The notes: a model not told the origin generated them from the letters alone. Counted from the stretch's first letter, positions 27,976 through 37,283 are shown. The stretch is DNA of 64,000 bases from an uncultured Rhodospirillaceae bacterium (GCA_937887565.1 CALABS010000070.1:62001-126000), one strand, 5' to 3'. A program made the numbers and translations.

Positions 27976-28421
27976 GGGCGATGGCGGTGCTTGCCGTGCT
28001 GGCGCTGGCGGCCTGCGGCCCGGCGGACATGGCCGACCAGGACCGCATCGAGCCGTTCGAGCGGCACGGCGCCCTGGTTCCGCCCGAGGGAACGGTATCC
28101 CGGGGCGCCCTGGGCCGGGCGGTGGAGCTGGCGATACAGCCGGTCACGGACGCGGCGCTGCTGGCGCGCGGCGCCGACCGCTTCGCCATCTTCTGCGCTC
28201 CCTGCCACGGCGTGCTGGGCGACGGCGACGGCGACGGCCGCGTGCCGTCCATCCCCACTCCGCCCGACCTCAGGGTGTCGCGCCGTGACGCCGCCGCCAT
28301 GGTGCGGGTGATCACCGAGGGCTTCGGCGCCATGCCCGCCTACGCCAACCGCCTGCCGCCGCGCGACCGCTGGGCGGTGGCGGCCCATATCGAGCGGCTG
28401 CGCGGCGAGGTGCCCCGGTGA
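27972..28421 (+). CDS. actE: Alternative complex III subunit ActE, lipoprotein monohaem cytochrome c
   Basis: The 149-residue product starts at a GTG overlapping the actD stop. It has a lipoprotein signal with lipobox LAAC at about residues 12-15 and one haem site, CAPCH, with GFGAMPAYANRLPPRDRW holding the distal methionine. It would be anchored to the outer face of the complex and may deliver electrons to the oxidase. Confidence 0.92.
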   Translation: MRAMAVLAVLALAACGPADMADQDRIEPFERHGALVPPEGTVSRGALGRAVELAIQPVTDAALLARGADRFAIFCAPCHGVLGDGDGDGRVPSIPTPPDLRVSRRDAAAMVRVITEGFGAMPAYANRLPPRDRWAVAAHIERLRGEVPR

Positions 28422-29419
28422 CCCGCGCCGCGCCGGCGCTGGCGTTGCTGCTGGGGCTGTTGCTGCTGGCCGCCGGCCTGAGGCTGGACGGCTTCGGCCG
28501 GGCCTATCTGGCGGCGGCCGCCGCCTGGACATCGGTATCGCTGGGCGCCCTGACCCTGGTGGCCGCCAACACCCTGATGGGCGGCCACTGGGCCGTTCTG
28601 GCCGCCCGCGCGCTGGTGCCGGCCATGAAGACCATTCCGTTGGCAGGACTGCTGTTCGTGCCGCTTCTGCTTGCCCCCGACGCCGCATGGCCCTGGGCGC
28701 AAGACGGGTGGACGGCCGACGGCCCCGGCAAGGCGCTGTGGTTCGACCCCGCCCTGGTCGCGGCGCGCACCACCGCCTATTTCTTGGCATGGACCGCGCT
28801 GGCGTGGTGGCTGCCTCCACCGGGCCCCCTTCCCCGCCGATTGCCGCGCGCCGTGACCGCGCTGGCGGCGCAGTTCCTGCTGGGCTCGCTGGCGGGGGTG
28901 GATTGGCTGCTGTCGCTGGACCCGCGCTTCAACTCGTCGATCTTCGGGCTGCTGTTCCTGTCGAACCAGGTGACGGGCGCCATGGCGCTGGCGATCCTGG
29001 CCCGCGACACCAAGCCGGTGGGCAAGCTGGGCGCCATCCTGCTGGCCGCCGTCATCGCCTGGGGCTATTTCGCCGCCATGCAGTATCTGGTGGCGTGGAC
29101 CGCCAACCTGCCCCACGAGGCGGCGTGGTTCCTGCGCCGGCTCGACGGCGGCTGGCGGGCGGTGGCCTGGGCGGTGATCGCCCTGCATGTGGTGCTGCCG
29201 GTGCTGGGATTGATGTGGCGGGGCATCCGCCTGGACCGGCGGCGGCTGCGGGCGATGGCCGCCATGGTGTTCACCGGATTCCTGCTGGACACCGCCTGGG
29301 TGGCGCGCCCCGAGGCCAGGCCGGCCGCCATCCTGTTGGCCTACGCCGGGGTGGGGCTGGTCTGGGCGGCGGGCTTCGCGGTCATTCGCGCGCGGATGCC
29401 TCCCCATCCGCCGACTTGA
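28418..29419 (+). CDS. actF: Alternative complex III subunit ActF, membrane protein
   Basis: The 333-residue polytopic protein with about ten hydrophobic helices starts at a GTG overlapping the actE stop. It is the ActF (ActC-paralogous) subunit by position and by the LDPRFNSSIFGLLFLSNQ and GYFAAMQYLVAWTANLPHEA segments common in that family. It completes the actABCDEF set. Confidence 0.9.
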   Translation: MTRAAPALALLLGLLLLAAGLRLDGFGRAYLAAAAAWTSVSLGALTLVAANTLMGGHWAVLAARALVPAMKTIPLAGLLFVPLLLAPDAAWPWAQDGWTADGPGKALWFDPALVAARTTAYFLAWTALAWWLPPPGPLPRRLPRAVTALAAQFLLGSLAGVDWLLSLDPRFNSSIFGLLFLSNQVTGAMALAILARDTKPVGKLGAILLAAVIAWGYFAAMQYLVAWTANLPHEAAWFLRRLDGGWRAVAWAVIALHVVLPVLGLMWRGIRLDRRRLRAMAAMVFTGFLLDTAWVARPEARPAAILLAYAGVGLVWAAGFAVIRARMPPHPPT

Positions 29420-29468
29420 CCCGTGGGGCGCCAGCTTCCCACCTGAGGACGAGAAAAGGAGGTCCGAC

Positions 29469-29666
29469 ATGCATCTGGCGCCGTTCGTCCTCTTGACCCT
29501 GGTTCCCATCGCCGCCTGCGCCGGCTACGAGACCAACTCCCAACTGGTGAACGCCGGCTTCGACCCGGCGCCGGCGGTCACCAACGACGGCTTCTACGAC
29601 GGCGGCGTCTTCGACCAGGACGAATTCAATCCCGAACCAGGCGAGACCACCCGGCAACCGTTGTGA
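29469..29666 (+). CDS. Small lipoprotein downstream of actF
   Basis: A 65-residue protein with a strong ribosome site (AAAGGAGG) and a lipoprotein signal ending PIAAC (residues 13-17). The mature part is short, acidic and Asp/Asn-rich (NDGFYDGGVFDQDEFNPE). I do not recognise a family. It follows actF by about 50 bases and precedes another small lipoprotein, so both may be accessory to the act operon. Confidence 0.7.
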   Translation: MHLAPFVLLTLVPIAACAGYETNSQLVNAGFDPAPAVTNDGFYDGGVFDQDEFNPEPGETTRQPL

Positions 29667-29677
29667 GGAGTGACCGC

Positions 29678-29908
29678 ATGATCCGCCGGATCGCCGCCGT
29701 CGCGCTTGCCGTGGGAGTCCTGGGGGGCTGCTCGTGGATCTACGACAGCCCCTACGAGGAGGCCCTCTATTCGCGGGGATCGGTGCAACCACCGCCGTCC
29801 GCCAACGGCCAGCGCGACTTCGAGGCGGCCCTGCCCTACGACCAATCGCCGTGGTTCGACGACGACCGGATGACGGCGCCGCCCGAGGGATACTCCGATC
29901 CGGAGTGA
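29678..29908 (+). CDS. Small lipoprotein, second of the pair
   Basis: A 76-residue protein with a lipoprotein signal ending VLGGCS and an acidic, Pro/Tyr-rich mature part (YDSPYEEALYSRG and EGYSDPE). ATG 29678 is favoured by AGGAG seven bases upstream; a GTG at 29663 overlapping the previous stop is possible. It ends 77 bases before the convergent operon. The family is not recognised. Confidence 0.65.
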   Translation: MIRRIAAVALAVGVLGGCSWIYDSPYEEALYSRGSVQPPPSANGQRDFEAALPYDQSPWFDDDRMTAPPEGYSDPE

Positions 29909-29985
29909 CCGGATGGCCCGTTCCGCCGTCTCACCGGGCCGCGCGCGGGGACGGGACAACAACGCCGGCGCGCGTCGCGTGCCGG

Positions 29986-31212
29986 TTATTCCCCGGCCCG
30001 CGCCACCTCGCCCCAGCGGGCGCGCAGGTCGTCCATGGCGGCGGCGAAATGGATGCGCTCGGTTTCCCAGGTCGGGCCTGCGGTCTGGACCAGGGCCTGC
30101 CAGGTCTGCTTGGCGGTCCTCCAGGCGTCGCGCAGGGCGCGGACCCGAGGATCTTCCTCGCCCTGTTCCATCGCCAGGCGGTCGACGCGGTTTTCCCACC
30201 GGGCCAGGTCGCGGGCCAGGTCCTGCTCGATGCGCTCGCGCTCCGGCGAGGCGATGCGGTCGGGGGTCTCGGCCAGCGGCCGCAGCTCGGGCGCCGGATC
30301 GCGGGTCCGGCGCGGCTGCAGGGCCAGGACCTGGGGTGCCGGGGCGATGATCACCACCCGCTCCGGTTCCTGCTCGACACGGATCCATTCGCGCGGCACC
30401 TCGTAGAAGTTGCCGCCATCGGCGCGGCGGACGACGATGGCTTCCACCTCGCCGCCCGGATTGAAGACGAAGCCCTCGACGGTGCCGAACACGCCGCCAG
30501 CGGCGAACTCCGCGTCCGCGCCGTCCAGCCAGCTCGTCTTCCACCCGCCCACATCGGCGCTGGCCGTCCGGTCGCCCTCGGCCAGCAGCCAGTCCACATC
30601 GGCACGGGTCCAGGGCAGCACGACGGTCGGCAGCCCGATCTGGTGGTCCACCCACTCCCATGGAACCGGGACCCTGGCGGCATCGACCCCGCCCAGGCCC
30701 TCGACGGCGACCACCACGCCGGCGATACGGTTATCGGCGCCGACGACAAGGTCGACCACCTCGCCGATCTCGCCGGTGTTCTCGCCGTGGACCGGCTTGC
30801 CGACCAAGTCGCGCCGCCAGAAGGCGACGCGCTCGGCATCGACCGGGCCGGGCTCGGGAGCCACCGCCGACAGGCGCAGGCGGCGATGGAGCTCGGTCGT
30901 CGCCTCGCCGGTGGCGCGCAGGCCTTCATCGGCCTGGAAGGCGCGGATGGCGTCGCGGGTGTCCTGGTCGATGACACCGTCAACCACGCCGGGGGAATAG
31001 CCCAGCGCGGCCAGCTCCCGCTCGATGCCGAGGGCGGTCGAGGCGGTCAGCGGCTCGGCGTCGCCGATGGCGAGACCCTCGGACCAGCCATAGGGGGACC
31101 GGTCGCGGTCCAGCGGATCAGGCGCCGCCACGGGGTCGCCGGGCATCTGCCCCAGGGCCGGCATGACCGCCAGGCCGATGGCGGCGCCGACGACGACGGC
31201 GATGAGCGTCAT
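29986..31212 (-). CDS. Secreted or periplasmic protein with peptidoglycan-binding and PRC-barrel-like domains
   Basis: The 408-residue protein has an N-terminal signal or anchor (MTLIAVVVGAAIGLAVMPALG). A PG-binding type 1 domain follows at about 60-110 (ERELAALGYSPGVVDGVIDQDTRDAIRAFQ), then PRC-barrel-like segments (DLVGKPVHGENTGEIGEVVDLVV, VFGTVEGFVFNPGGEVEAIVV) and a charged helical C-terminus. The mix suggests an envelope protein tethered to the wall. GGGAGG precedes the start at 31212. It is the last gene downstream of the oxidase operon, 71 bases after the AI-2E-type gene, and may be cotranscribed. Confidence 0.78.
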   Translation of the reverse strand: MTLIAVVVGAAIGLAVMPALGQMPGDPVAAPDPLDRDRSPYGWSEGLAIGDAEPLTASTALGIERELAALGYSPGVVDGVIDQDTRDAIRAFQADEGLRATGEATTELHRRLRLSAVAPEPGPVDAERVAFWRRDLVGKPVHGENTGEIGEVVDLVVGADNRIAGVVVAVEGLGGVDAARVPVPWEWVDHQIGLPTVVLPWTRADVDWLLAEGDRTASADVGGWKTSWLDGADAEFAAGGVFGTVEGFVFNPGGEVEAIVVRRADGGNFYEVPREWIRVEQEPERVVIIAPAPQVLALQPRRTRDPAPELRPLAETPDRIASPERERIEQDLARDLARWENRVDRLAMEQGEEDPRVRALRDAWRTAKQTWQALVQTAGPTWETERIHFAAAMDDLRARWGEVARAGE

Positions 31213-31283
31213 GCCAGCCTCCCTCGCTCGTGTCTCCCGGATCAACACCGACGTCAACACCGCCGGGCCGGCCGGGTTGCCGG

Positions 31284-32294
31284 CTATCCCGGCCTGTCGC
31301 CCAGGACGCCCTCCACATAGACCATCCGCACCAGCACCATCAGGGCCACCACCAGCGGCGTCGCGAAGACCAGGCCCGAGAAGCCGAACAACGCCGCCAT
31401 GGCCACCGCCGCCGTCACCGTCAGCACCGGCGGCAGGCGCACCACCTTCTCCTGGATGATCGGCATCAGCAGGTTGCCCTCGACCTGCTGGACCCCCAGG
31501 TAGAACAGCGCCACCCACAGGGCGGTGGCGGGGCTGACCGTGAAGGCGAACAGGATGGCGGGCACGGCGGCCAGGACCGGGCCGACGAAGGGAATGAACT
31601 CCAGCACCAGCGCCAATACCCCCAGCGCCAGCGCCAGCGGGATGTCCAGCAGCAGCAGGCCGACGGTGGTGACCGCCCCGATGACCAGCATGCTGATGCC
31701 CTGGGCCAGCAGCCAGTCGCGCAACGCCCGCCCGACCGCGTCCAATATCTCGCGGGCGCGGGGGCGGGCCGACGGCGGAAACAGCGCCACCAGCCCGTCG
31801 GCGTAGAGCCGGGGTTCCAGCGCCATGAAGATCGTCACCACCAGGATCAGCACCACGTCGGTGGTGGTGGCCAGCACCGACGAGGCCAGGCCGCCCACCT
31901 GCGAGAACAGCCCCATCCCCTGGCCTTCCAGCCCGCTGGTCTGCTCGACCAGGAACTCGCCCCAGGCATGCTGGCGCAGCCAGCTCTCGAAGGCGTCCAG
32001 CGCGCGGGGAATTCCCCGGGTCAGTTGCTGGAACTGCGCCCCCACCCGGTCGCCCACCAGCCAGAACAGCCCGACCAGCACGGCGGCGACGCCCGCCAGG
32101 ACCACGGCCACGCCCCAGCGCGGCGGCAGCCGGGTCAGGCGGCACAGCCCGTCGGCCCCGGCCCGCACCGCCACCGCCAGCAGCGTGCCGCCGAACACCA
32201 GCAGCAGCAGGTTGGCCAACTGGATCGCCAGCGCGGCCACCGCCACCACCGCCGCCACCACCAGCAGCCGGCGCAGGAAGGAGGCATCGGTCAT
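31284..32294 (-). CDS. AI-2E family transporter (PerM/YdiK-like)
   Basis: The 336-residue membrane protein has the seven-to-eight-helix pattern and conserved segments of the AI-2E/PerM family: FGGTLLAVAVRA, VGDRVGAQFQQL, ALVLEFIPFVGPVLAAVPAI, QQVEGNLLMPIIQEKVVRLPPVL and GFSGLVFATPL. The family includes autoinducer exporters and Na+/H+ antiporter-like members, so the substrate is open. It is coupled by ATGA overlap to the small upstream gene of the oxidase operon. Confidence 0.92.
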   Translation of the reverse strand: MTDASFLRRLLVVAAVVAVAALAIQLANLLLLVFGGTLLAVAVRAGADGLCRLTRLPPRWGVAVVLAGVAAVLVGLFWLVGDRVGAQFQQLTRGIPRALDAFESWLRQHAWGEFLVEQTSGLEGQGMGLFSQVGGLASSVLATTTDVVLILVVTIFMALEPRLYADGLVALFPPSARPRAREILDAVGRALRDWLLAQGISMLVIGAVTTVGLLLLDIPLALALGVLALVLEFIPFVGPVLAAVPAILFAFTVSPATALWVALFYLGVQQVEGNLLMPIIQEKVVRLPPVLTVTAAVAMAALFGFSGLVFATPLVVALMVLVRMVYVEGVLGDRPG

Positions 32295-32425
32295 CGCTGG
32301 CGCCCCCCACGGGTCCACGGACTGCGGCCGGCGATCTCCATCTCGATGGTGAAGGACGGGAAGGTGCGGATGAGGACGATGGCGGCCAGGGCCGCCATCT
32401 GGAACCATTGCTCGATCAGCCGCAT
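32291..32425 (-). CDS. Very small membrane protein in oxidase operon
   Basis: This 44-codon frame (MRLIEQWFQMAALAAIVLIR...) has one hydrophobic segment. Its start overlaps the end of the upstream membrane-protein gene by 10 bases, and its stop overlaps the AI-2E-type start (ATGA). The tight coupling on both sides supports translation. No family is recognised. Confidence 0.5.
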   Translation of the reverse strand: MRLIEQWFQMAALAAIVLIRTFPSFTIEMEIAGRSPWTRGGRQR

Positions 32426-32721
32426 GGCGGCACCATCCACGAGGTCGCCGCCACCCACAGCGTCGCCAGCAGCGACAGCGCCCCCAGGCCCAGCCCGGCG
32501 GCGCGGTAGAAGCCGGCGGGCTCGATCCGGGCCAGACGCCGCAGCGGCCAGGCCTCGGCGGCCAGGGCGGCGGCGGTCAGCGCCGTCACCGCCGCCAACA
32601 CGGGCCCCGACGGCCACAGGAAGCGGCAGGCCAAGGCGTGGACGCCGTAAACCAGCAGGAAATAGCCGAACCACAGCCCCGGCGCCGCCACCACCAGCGT
32701 CGCGTCGCGAAGGCTCACCAT
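32416..32721 (-). CDS. Small membrane protein, possible oxidase accessory subunit
   Basis: The 101-residue protein has three hydrophobic helices (around 8-30, 40-58 and 72-95). Its ATG overlaps the stop of the fused oxidase gene by seven bases. Position suggests a subunit-IV-like or assembly partner of the caa3 oxidase, but sequence alone does not place it in a named family. Confidence 0.68.
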   Translation of the reverse strand: MVSLRDATLVVAAPGLWFGYFLLVYGVHALACRFLWPSGPVLAAVTALTAAALAAEAWPLRRLARIEPAGFYRAAGLGLGALSLLATLWVAATSWMVPPCG

Positions 32722-35237
32722 GTGCAGATCCCCCCGCCGCCGCCGGTGGCCGGCCACAACACCAGCATGGCCATGGAGGCAAGGCCGGTGAATGCCGCGA
32801 AATCCCAGGCCAGCACGGTCATCATCACCGTCATCCGGCGGACCGGCGTCACCAGCCCGGCGGCCTGCCGCGCCAGCACCAGCAACGCCAGCAGCGTCGC
32901 CACGCCGAGATGGACCAGGGTGTAGAGCGCCATCACCCACACCGTGGCCGGGAAGGCGTGACGGGTGGGGCCGAGATCGGCCGCCGTCAGCGTCGACAGC
33001 CCCGTCCAGGCCACCGCCACCGCCACCGCCACCGCCCCGCCCAGGCCCGCCGGCAGCGCCCAGTGGCGCCCGCGCCGGTGCAGCCCGGCCCCCGCATGGG
33101 CCAGCACCGCCGCGACGGCCAGCATGCCGCCGCCGGCGAGGATGTCGCCGAGCGCGATCCGCCCCTCCCACGGCGGCGGCGGCCACACCGGATTGACCAG
33201 CCACAGGAAGACATAGGCCGACAGCAGCGCCAGATAGGCGGCGCCATCGAACAGCACCGCCACCACGGCCGCCCACCAGGCATGGCTGGAATGGTCGGCG
33301 GCATAGGTCGGCACGACGATTCCCTGGCCGATATCCACCCGGGCCATGGGCGGCTGGCGGTCGGAATGCCACGCCCACCGCGTCAGCAAGGCCAGCGTGA
33401 CCACCCCACCCGCCGCCGCGACGCCCCACAGGTGGAAGGTTCCGGCCCCGAACATGACGGCAGTGGCGGCGGCGGCGGCGACCTGCGACCAGCCGGGGCC
33501 GGACACCTGGATCACCTGCTGGGGCTCGGCGCTCACCGCCGACACCCGCAGGGTCTCGCGGCCATGGGTCGTCGGCCGGCACATCAGCGCCTCGCCGCGC
33601 GCGGCGGCGGCCATCTCGGCGGGCTGGTCCCACAACGGATGCAGCGACCGCACCCGCGGCACGCTGGCGCCGCCGCTATCGGTGAGCGGCGTCGGGCCGG
33701 CCCATTCCAGGGTGCCGGCCTTCCACGGATCATGGCCGGCCGGCCGGCCCCGCTTCCAGCTCCAGGCCAGGTTGGCGAAGAACACCGCCACCCCGGCGCC
33801 CAGCACGAAGGCGCCGATCGTGGCGGTCAGGTTGAGCCACTCCCAGCCCAGCCCGCCGGGATAGGTGTAGACCCGGCGCGGCATCCCCAAGAGGCCCAGC
33901 ACATGCAGCGGAAAGAAGGTGACGTTGAAGCCGACGAACATCAGCCAGAACGACCACTTGCCGACGGTCTCGTCCATCAGCCGGCCGCTGGGCAGCGGGA
34001 ACCAGTAGGTCAGCGCCCCGAACAGCGGGAAGATGGCGCCGCCGATCAGCACGTAGTGGAAATGGGCGACCACGAAATGGGTGTCGGTGACCTGCCAGTC
34101 GAAGGGCACCGACGCCACCATCACTCCGGTCAGGCCGCCGATCACGAAGATGACCAGGAAGCCGATCACGAACAGGAACGGCGTGTCCCAGCGGGGCCGC
34201 GCCCCCCACAGGGTGGCCAGCCAGGCGAAGACCTGAATCCCCGACGGGATCGCCACCGCCATGCTGGCGGCCGAGAACAGCGACAGCGACAACAGCGGGA
34301 TGCCGGCCGCGAACATGTGGTGGACCCACAGCCCGAAGCTGAGGATGCCGGTGGCGATGGTCGCCACCACCACCCACTGATGCCCCACCAGCGGCCGGCC
34401 GCAGAAGGTGGGCAGGATGGTGGAGACCATGGCGGCGCCGGGCAGGAAGATGATGTAGACCTCGGGATGGCCGAAGAACCAGAACAGGTGCTGCCACAGC
34501 AACGGGTCGCCGCCCCGGCCGGCATCGAAGAACGGCCAGTCCAGCACCCGTTCGGCCTCCAGCAGGACGTCGCCCAGCAAGAGCGGCGGGAAGGCGAACA
34601 GAATCATCACCGCCACCGTCAGGAAGGCCCAGCCCAGGATCGGCATGCGGTCCAGGCTCATGCCCGGCGCGCGGGTCTTCATGATGCCGACGATCAGCTC
34701 GATACAGGCCGCCACCGCCGAGATCTCGATGAAGGTCAGCCCCAGCAGCCAGAAATCGGTGTTGAGCCCGGGCGTGTATTCCGGTCCCGACAAGGGCGTG
34801 TACATGAACCAGCCGCCGTTGGGGACCGGCCCGAACAGGAAGCTGCTGAGCAGCAGCAGGCCGCCCAGCAGGTAGCACCAGAACCCATAGGACGACAGGC
34901 GCGGGAACGGCAGGTCGCGGACCCCCAGCATCTGCGGCAGCACGTAGACGGCGACCGCCTCCATGATGGGGACCGCGAACACCACCATCATGATGGTGCC
35001 GTGCATGGTGAAGACCTGGTTGTAGGCCTCGGGGCCCAGGAAGCCCATCCACGGCCAGGCCAATTGCAGGCGCATCAGCAGCGCCAGCACCCCGGCGACG
35101 GCGAAGAAGCCCAACCCGGCCGCCAGATACCACAGGCCGACGGCGGTGTTGTTGACCTCGGAGAAATAGCGCCAGCCCCGGGGCTGGGCCCATACCCGGT
35201 TCAGGGCCTCGCGGCCGCTTTCGCCCGGCGCGCTCAT
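32715..35237 (-). CDS. coxA: Cytochrome c oxidase subunit I fused to a subunit III-like domain
   Basis: The 840-residue protein joins two oxidase subunits. Residues about 20-560 are haem-copper oxidase subunit I, with FTMHGTIMMVVFAVP, the HPEVYI copper-ligand segment (FGHPEVYIIFLPGAA), LWVHHMF, and THFVVAHFHYVLIGG holding the haem ligands. About 640-840 is a subunit III-like group of helices (DHSSHAWWAAVVAVLFDGAAYL, YTLVHLGVATLLALLVLA). Fused I-III chains are known in caa3 oxidases. It overlaps coxB by 4 bases and would reduce oxygen and pump protons in the inner membrane. Confidence 0.95.
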   Translation of the reverse strand: MSAPGESGREALNRVWAQPRGWRYFSEVNNTAVGLWYLAAGLGFFAVAGVLALLMRLQLAWPWMGFLGPEAYNQVFTMHGTIMMVVFAVPIMEAVAVYVLPQMLGVRDLPFPRLSSYGFWCYLLGGLLLLSSFLFGPVPNGGWFMYTPLSGPEYTPGLNTDFWLLGLTFIEISAVAACIELIVGIMKTRAPGMSLDRMPILGWAFLTVAVMILFAFPPLLLGDVLLEAERVLDWPFFDAGRGGDPLLWQHLFWFFGHPEVYIIFLPGAAMVSTILPTFCGRPLVGHQWVVVATIATGILSFGLWVHHMFAAGIPLLSLSLFSAASMAVAIPSGIQVFAWLATLWGARPRWDTPFLFVIGFLVIFVIGGLTGVMVASVPFDWQVTDTHFVVAHFHYVLIGGAIFPLFGALTYWFPLPSGRLMDETVGKWSFWLMFVGFNVTFFPLHVLGLLGMPRRVYTYPGGLGWEWLNLTATIGAFVLGAGVAVFFANLAWSWKRGRPAGHDPWKAGTLEWAGPTPLTDSGGASVPRVRSLHPLWDQPAEMAAAARGEALMCRPTTHGRETLRVSAVSAEPQQVIQVSGPGWSQVAAAAATAVMFGAGTFHLWGVAAAGGVVTLALLTRWAWHSDRQPPMARVDIGQGIVVPTYAADHSSHAWWAAVVAVLFDGAAYLALLSAYVFLWLVNPVWPPPPWEGRIALGDILAGGGMLAVAAVLAHAGAGLHRRGRHWALPAGLGGAVAVAVAVAWTGLSTLTAADLGPTRHAFPATVWVMALYTLVHLGVATLLALLVLARQAAGLVTPVRRMTVMMTVLAWDFAAFTGLASMAMLVLWPATGGGGGICTW

Positions 35238-36139
35238 TCCAGCCCCGCCAGCCAGGTGGCGATGGCCCGCAGCTCGCCGCCGGAGAACTGGTCGAACACC
35301 GGCATGGCGTTGCCGGGCTTGATGGCCTGGGAATTGGCGATCCAGCCGCCCAGCGTGCCGACGTTCTGGGGCAGGATGCCGGCGCCGATGGTCAGCCGCG
35401 AGCCCACATGGGTGAGGTCCGGCCCGACCCGGCCGTCGGCGGCGGTGCCGCGCACCGTGTGGCACGCGCCGCAACCGGACGACAGGAACAGCGCCCGCCC
35501 GCGCGCCGCCAGGCCGTCGGCGGGCTCGGCGGCCGGCTCGCCCTGTCCGACCAGCCAACGGGCGAAGTCGGCCGGCGGCTGCACCACCACCATGAAGGCC
35601 ATCAGGGCGTGCTGGGTGCCGCAATATTCGCCGCACTGGCCGCGAAAGACCCCCGGCTCGGCCGGCGTGATCCGCAGCAGGTTGGGATGGCCGGGAACCA
35701 GGTCCATCTTGCCGGCCAGGCCGGGAACCCAGAAGCTGTGGATGACGTCGCCCGAGATCAGCGCGATCTCCACCGGCCGGCCGGCGGGCAGGCGGATCTC
35801 GTTGGCCAGGACGGCGCCGTCCTGGGGATAGCGGACCTCCCACCACCACTGGCGGCCCACTACCTCGACCCGCAGCGGATCGCCGTCGGTTCCGGCCGCG
35901 ACGCGCGCCCCGACCAGGGTGCTGTGGACCAGGAGCCCGCCCAGCACCACCACCGTGACGCCAACGCCCACCATGATCACCCGCTCGCCCGGAGGCGGCC
36001 GCCGGGGCATCAACAGCCCCGCCGCCAGCAGCGCCATGACCACGGCGAACACCGCCACCGACAGCCCGAGCATCAGCCACCACAAGCCGGCCAGGGACTC
36101 GGCCTGGGGCGTGGCGGTGCGCAGGGCGGATTGCAGCAT
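35234..36139 (-). CDS. coxB: Cytochrome c oxidase subunit II with C-terminal cytochrome c (caa3 type)
   Basis: The 301-residue protein has two membrane helices, the aromatic VVGRQWWWEVRYP segment, SGDVIHSFWVPGLAGKMDLVPG, and the CuA ligands in GQCGEYCGTQHALM. A C-terminal cytochrome c domain follows with CGACH and a distal Met in NAMPVFDQFSG. This is the caa3 form that accepts electrons directly from a membrane-bound donor such as alternative complex III. It lies 15 bases after a lipoprotein cytochrome gene and is coupled to the subunit I-III gene. Confidence 0.95.
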   Translation of the reverse strand: MLQSALRTATPQAESLAGLWWLMLGLSVAVFAVVMALLAAGLLMPRRPPPGERVIMVGVGVTVVVLGGLLVHSTLVGARVAAGTDGDPLRVEVVGRQWWWEVRYPQDGAVLANEIRLPAGRPVEIALISGDVIHSFWVPGLAGKMDLVPGHPNLLRITPAEPGVFRGQCGEYCGTQHALMAFMVVVQPPADFARWLVGQGEPAAEPADGLAARGRALFLSSGCGACHTVRGTAADGRVGPDLTHVGSRLTIGAGILPQNVGTLGGWIANSQAIKPGNAMPVFDQFSGGELRAIATWLAGLE

Positions 36140-36154
36140 CCTCGGGCTCCCGGA

Positions 36155-36514
36155 TCAGCGCAGGGTGTAAAGGAAGGCGGCGACGTCGCGGGCCTGGGCC
36201 TCGGTCAGGCCCAGGTCCGGCATGGCGGTGCCCGGGGCCATGGCCGGCGGGTCCAGCAGCCACCGCACCAGGGCCTCGGGCCGGTTGGCGGCGACTCCGG
36301 CGATCATGGCGCGGCGGCCGAAGCCCTTGAGCGGCGGGCCGACCATTCCCGCCGGCCCGGCGACGCCGGGCACCTGGTGGCAGGCGGCGCAGCCGATATC
36401 GGCCACCGTCCGTCGGCCCGCGCCCGCGTCGCCCCCGGCGACCCGGTGCTCGGGCGGGATTTCGTCGCAGCCGGCGAGGACGGCGGCGGCGATCAGGATC
36501 ACCGCCATCCTCAT
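36155..36514 (-). CDS. Lipoprotein monohaem cytochrome c
   Basis: A 119-residue protein with lipobox LAGC (about 13-16), one haem site CAACH and a distal-Met segment (GTAMPDLGLTEAQARDVAAFL) typical of class I cytochromes c. It overlaps the diheme cytochrome stop (ATGA) and precedes coxB. It is a plausible tethered shuttle between quinol oxidase and the caa3 oxidase. Confidence 0.88.
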   Translation of the reverse strand: MRMAVILIAAAVLAGCDEIPPEHRVAGGDAGAGRRTVADIGCAACHQVPGVAGPAGMVGPPLKGFGRRAMIAGVAANRPEALVRWLLDPPAMAPGTAMPDLGLTEAQARDVAAFLYTLR

Positions 36515-37158
36515 CGCCCCCCTCGCTGGGCCGCGAACCAAGCCGCCACGGCCTCGACCTCCTCGGGCTCCAGCCGGGACGCGAAGCGCTCCATGCCGTT
36601 GAGGGCGTCGTTGTCGCGGGCCGCGTCCCGCCAGTGGCGCAATTGCAGCGCCAGATACGCGGCCGGCTGGCCGGCCAGGGCGGGAATGGCCGGGGCGGGA
36701 TTGGCGATGCCGTCGCCGTGGCAGGCGGCGCAGGGCGGCAGGTCGCGCTCGGGCGCTCCGAACAGGGCGATTCGGCGGCCGCGCTCCGGCGCCGCGCCGG
36801 CGGGCGTTCCAGTGACGGGAAGGCCGGCGTAATAGGCCGCCACCGCCCGCCGGCCGGCGTCGTCCATGGCCTTGGCGATGGGGCTCATGACCGGATCGGG
36901 GCGGGTGCCACGGGCGAAGTCGCGCAGCTGCTTGCCGAGGTAGAACGCCGGCAGGCCGGCCAGGCGGGGCGTCGCCTGGGCGGGGTCGCCCATGCCGTCG
37001 AGGCCGTGACAGCGGAAGCACGCCGTCGCGCCCCCCGTCGCTCCCCCAGGGCCGCCGCCATGGGCGATCAAGCGGCCGCGCTCACCGTCGGTGGCGCCGA
37101 CGGCGGAGCCGGCACCGGTCAGCAGCATCAGCAGGCACAGCCGCGCGCGACGGGTCAT
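36511..37158 (-). CDS. Diheme cytochrome c (c4-like)
   Basis: The 215-residue protein has a signal peptide (LCLLMLLTGAGSAVGA) and two class I haem domains, with CFRCH and CAACH and matching LAGLPAFYLGKQLRDFARG / LAGQPAAYLALQLRHWRDA segments. This is the internal duplication seen in cytochrome c4. It heads the oxidase operon and would be a periplasmic electron carrier. Confidence 0.9.
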   Translation of the reverse strand: MTRRARLCLLMLLTGAGSAVGATDGERGRLIAHGGGPGGATGGATACFRCHGLDGMGDPAQATPRLAGLPAFYLGKQLRDFARGTRPDPVMSPIAKAMDDAGRRAVAAYYAGLPVTGTPAGAAPERGRRIALFGAPERDLPPCAACHGDGIANPAPAIPALAGQPAAYLALQLRHWRDAARDNDALNGMERFASRLEPEEVEAVAAWFAAQRGGR

Positions 37159-37283
37159 GGCCTCGATGTCGGCGGAGCGGACGCGCGATCAACTCGCCGG
37201 GAAGGAGAGGCCGCGTCCCTTCCGGAGAGCATACCCGCATGAGCCGGTGAACCGGACGGGCGCCGGGGCCATCTGCCTCCCCC

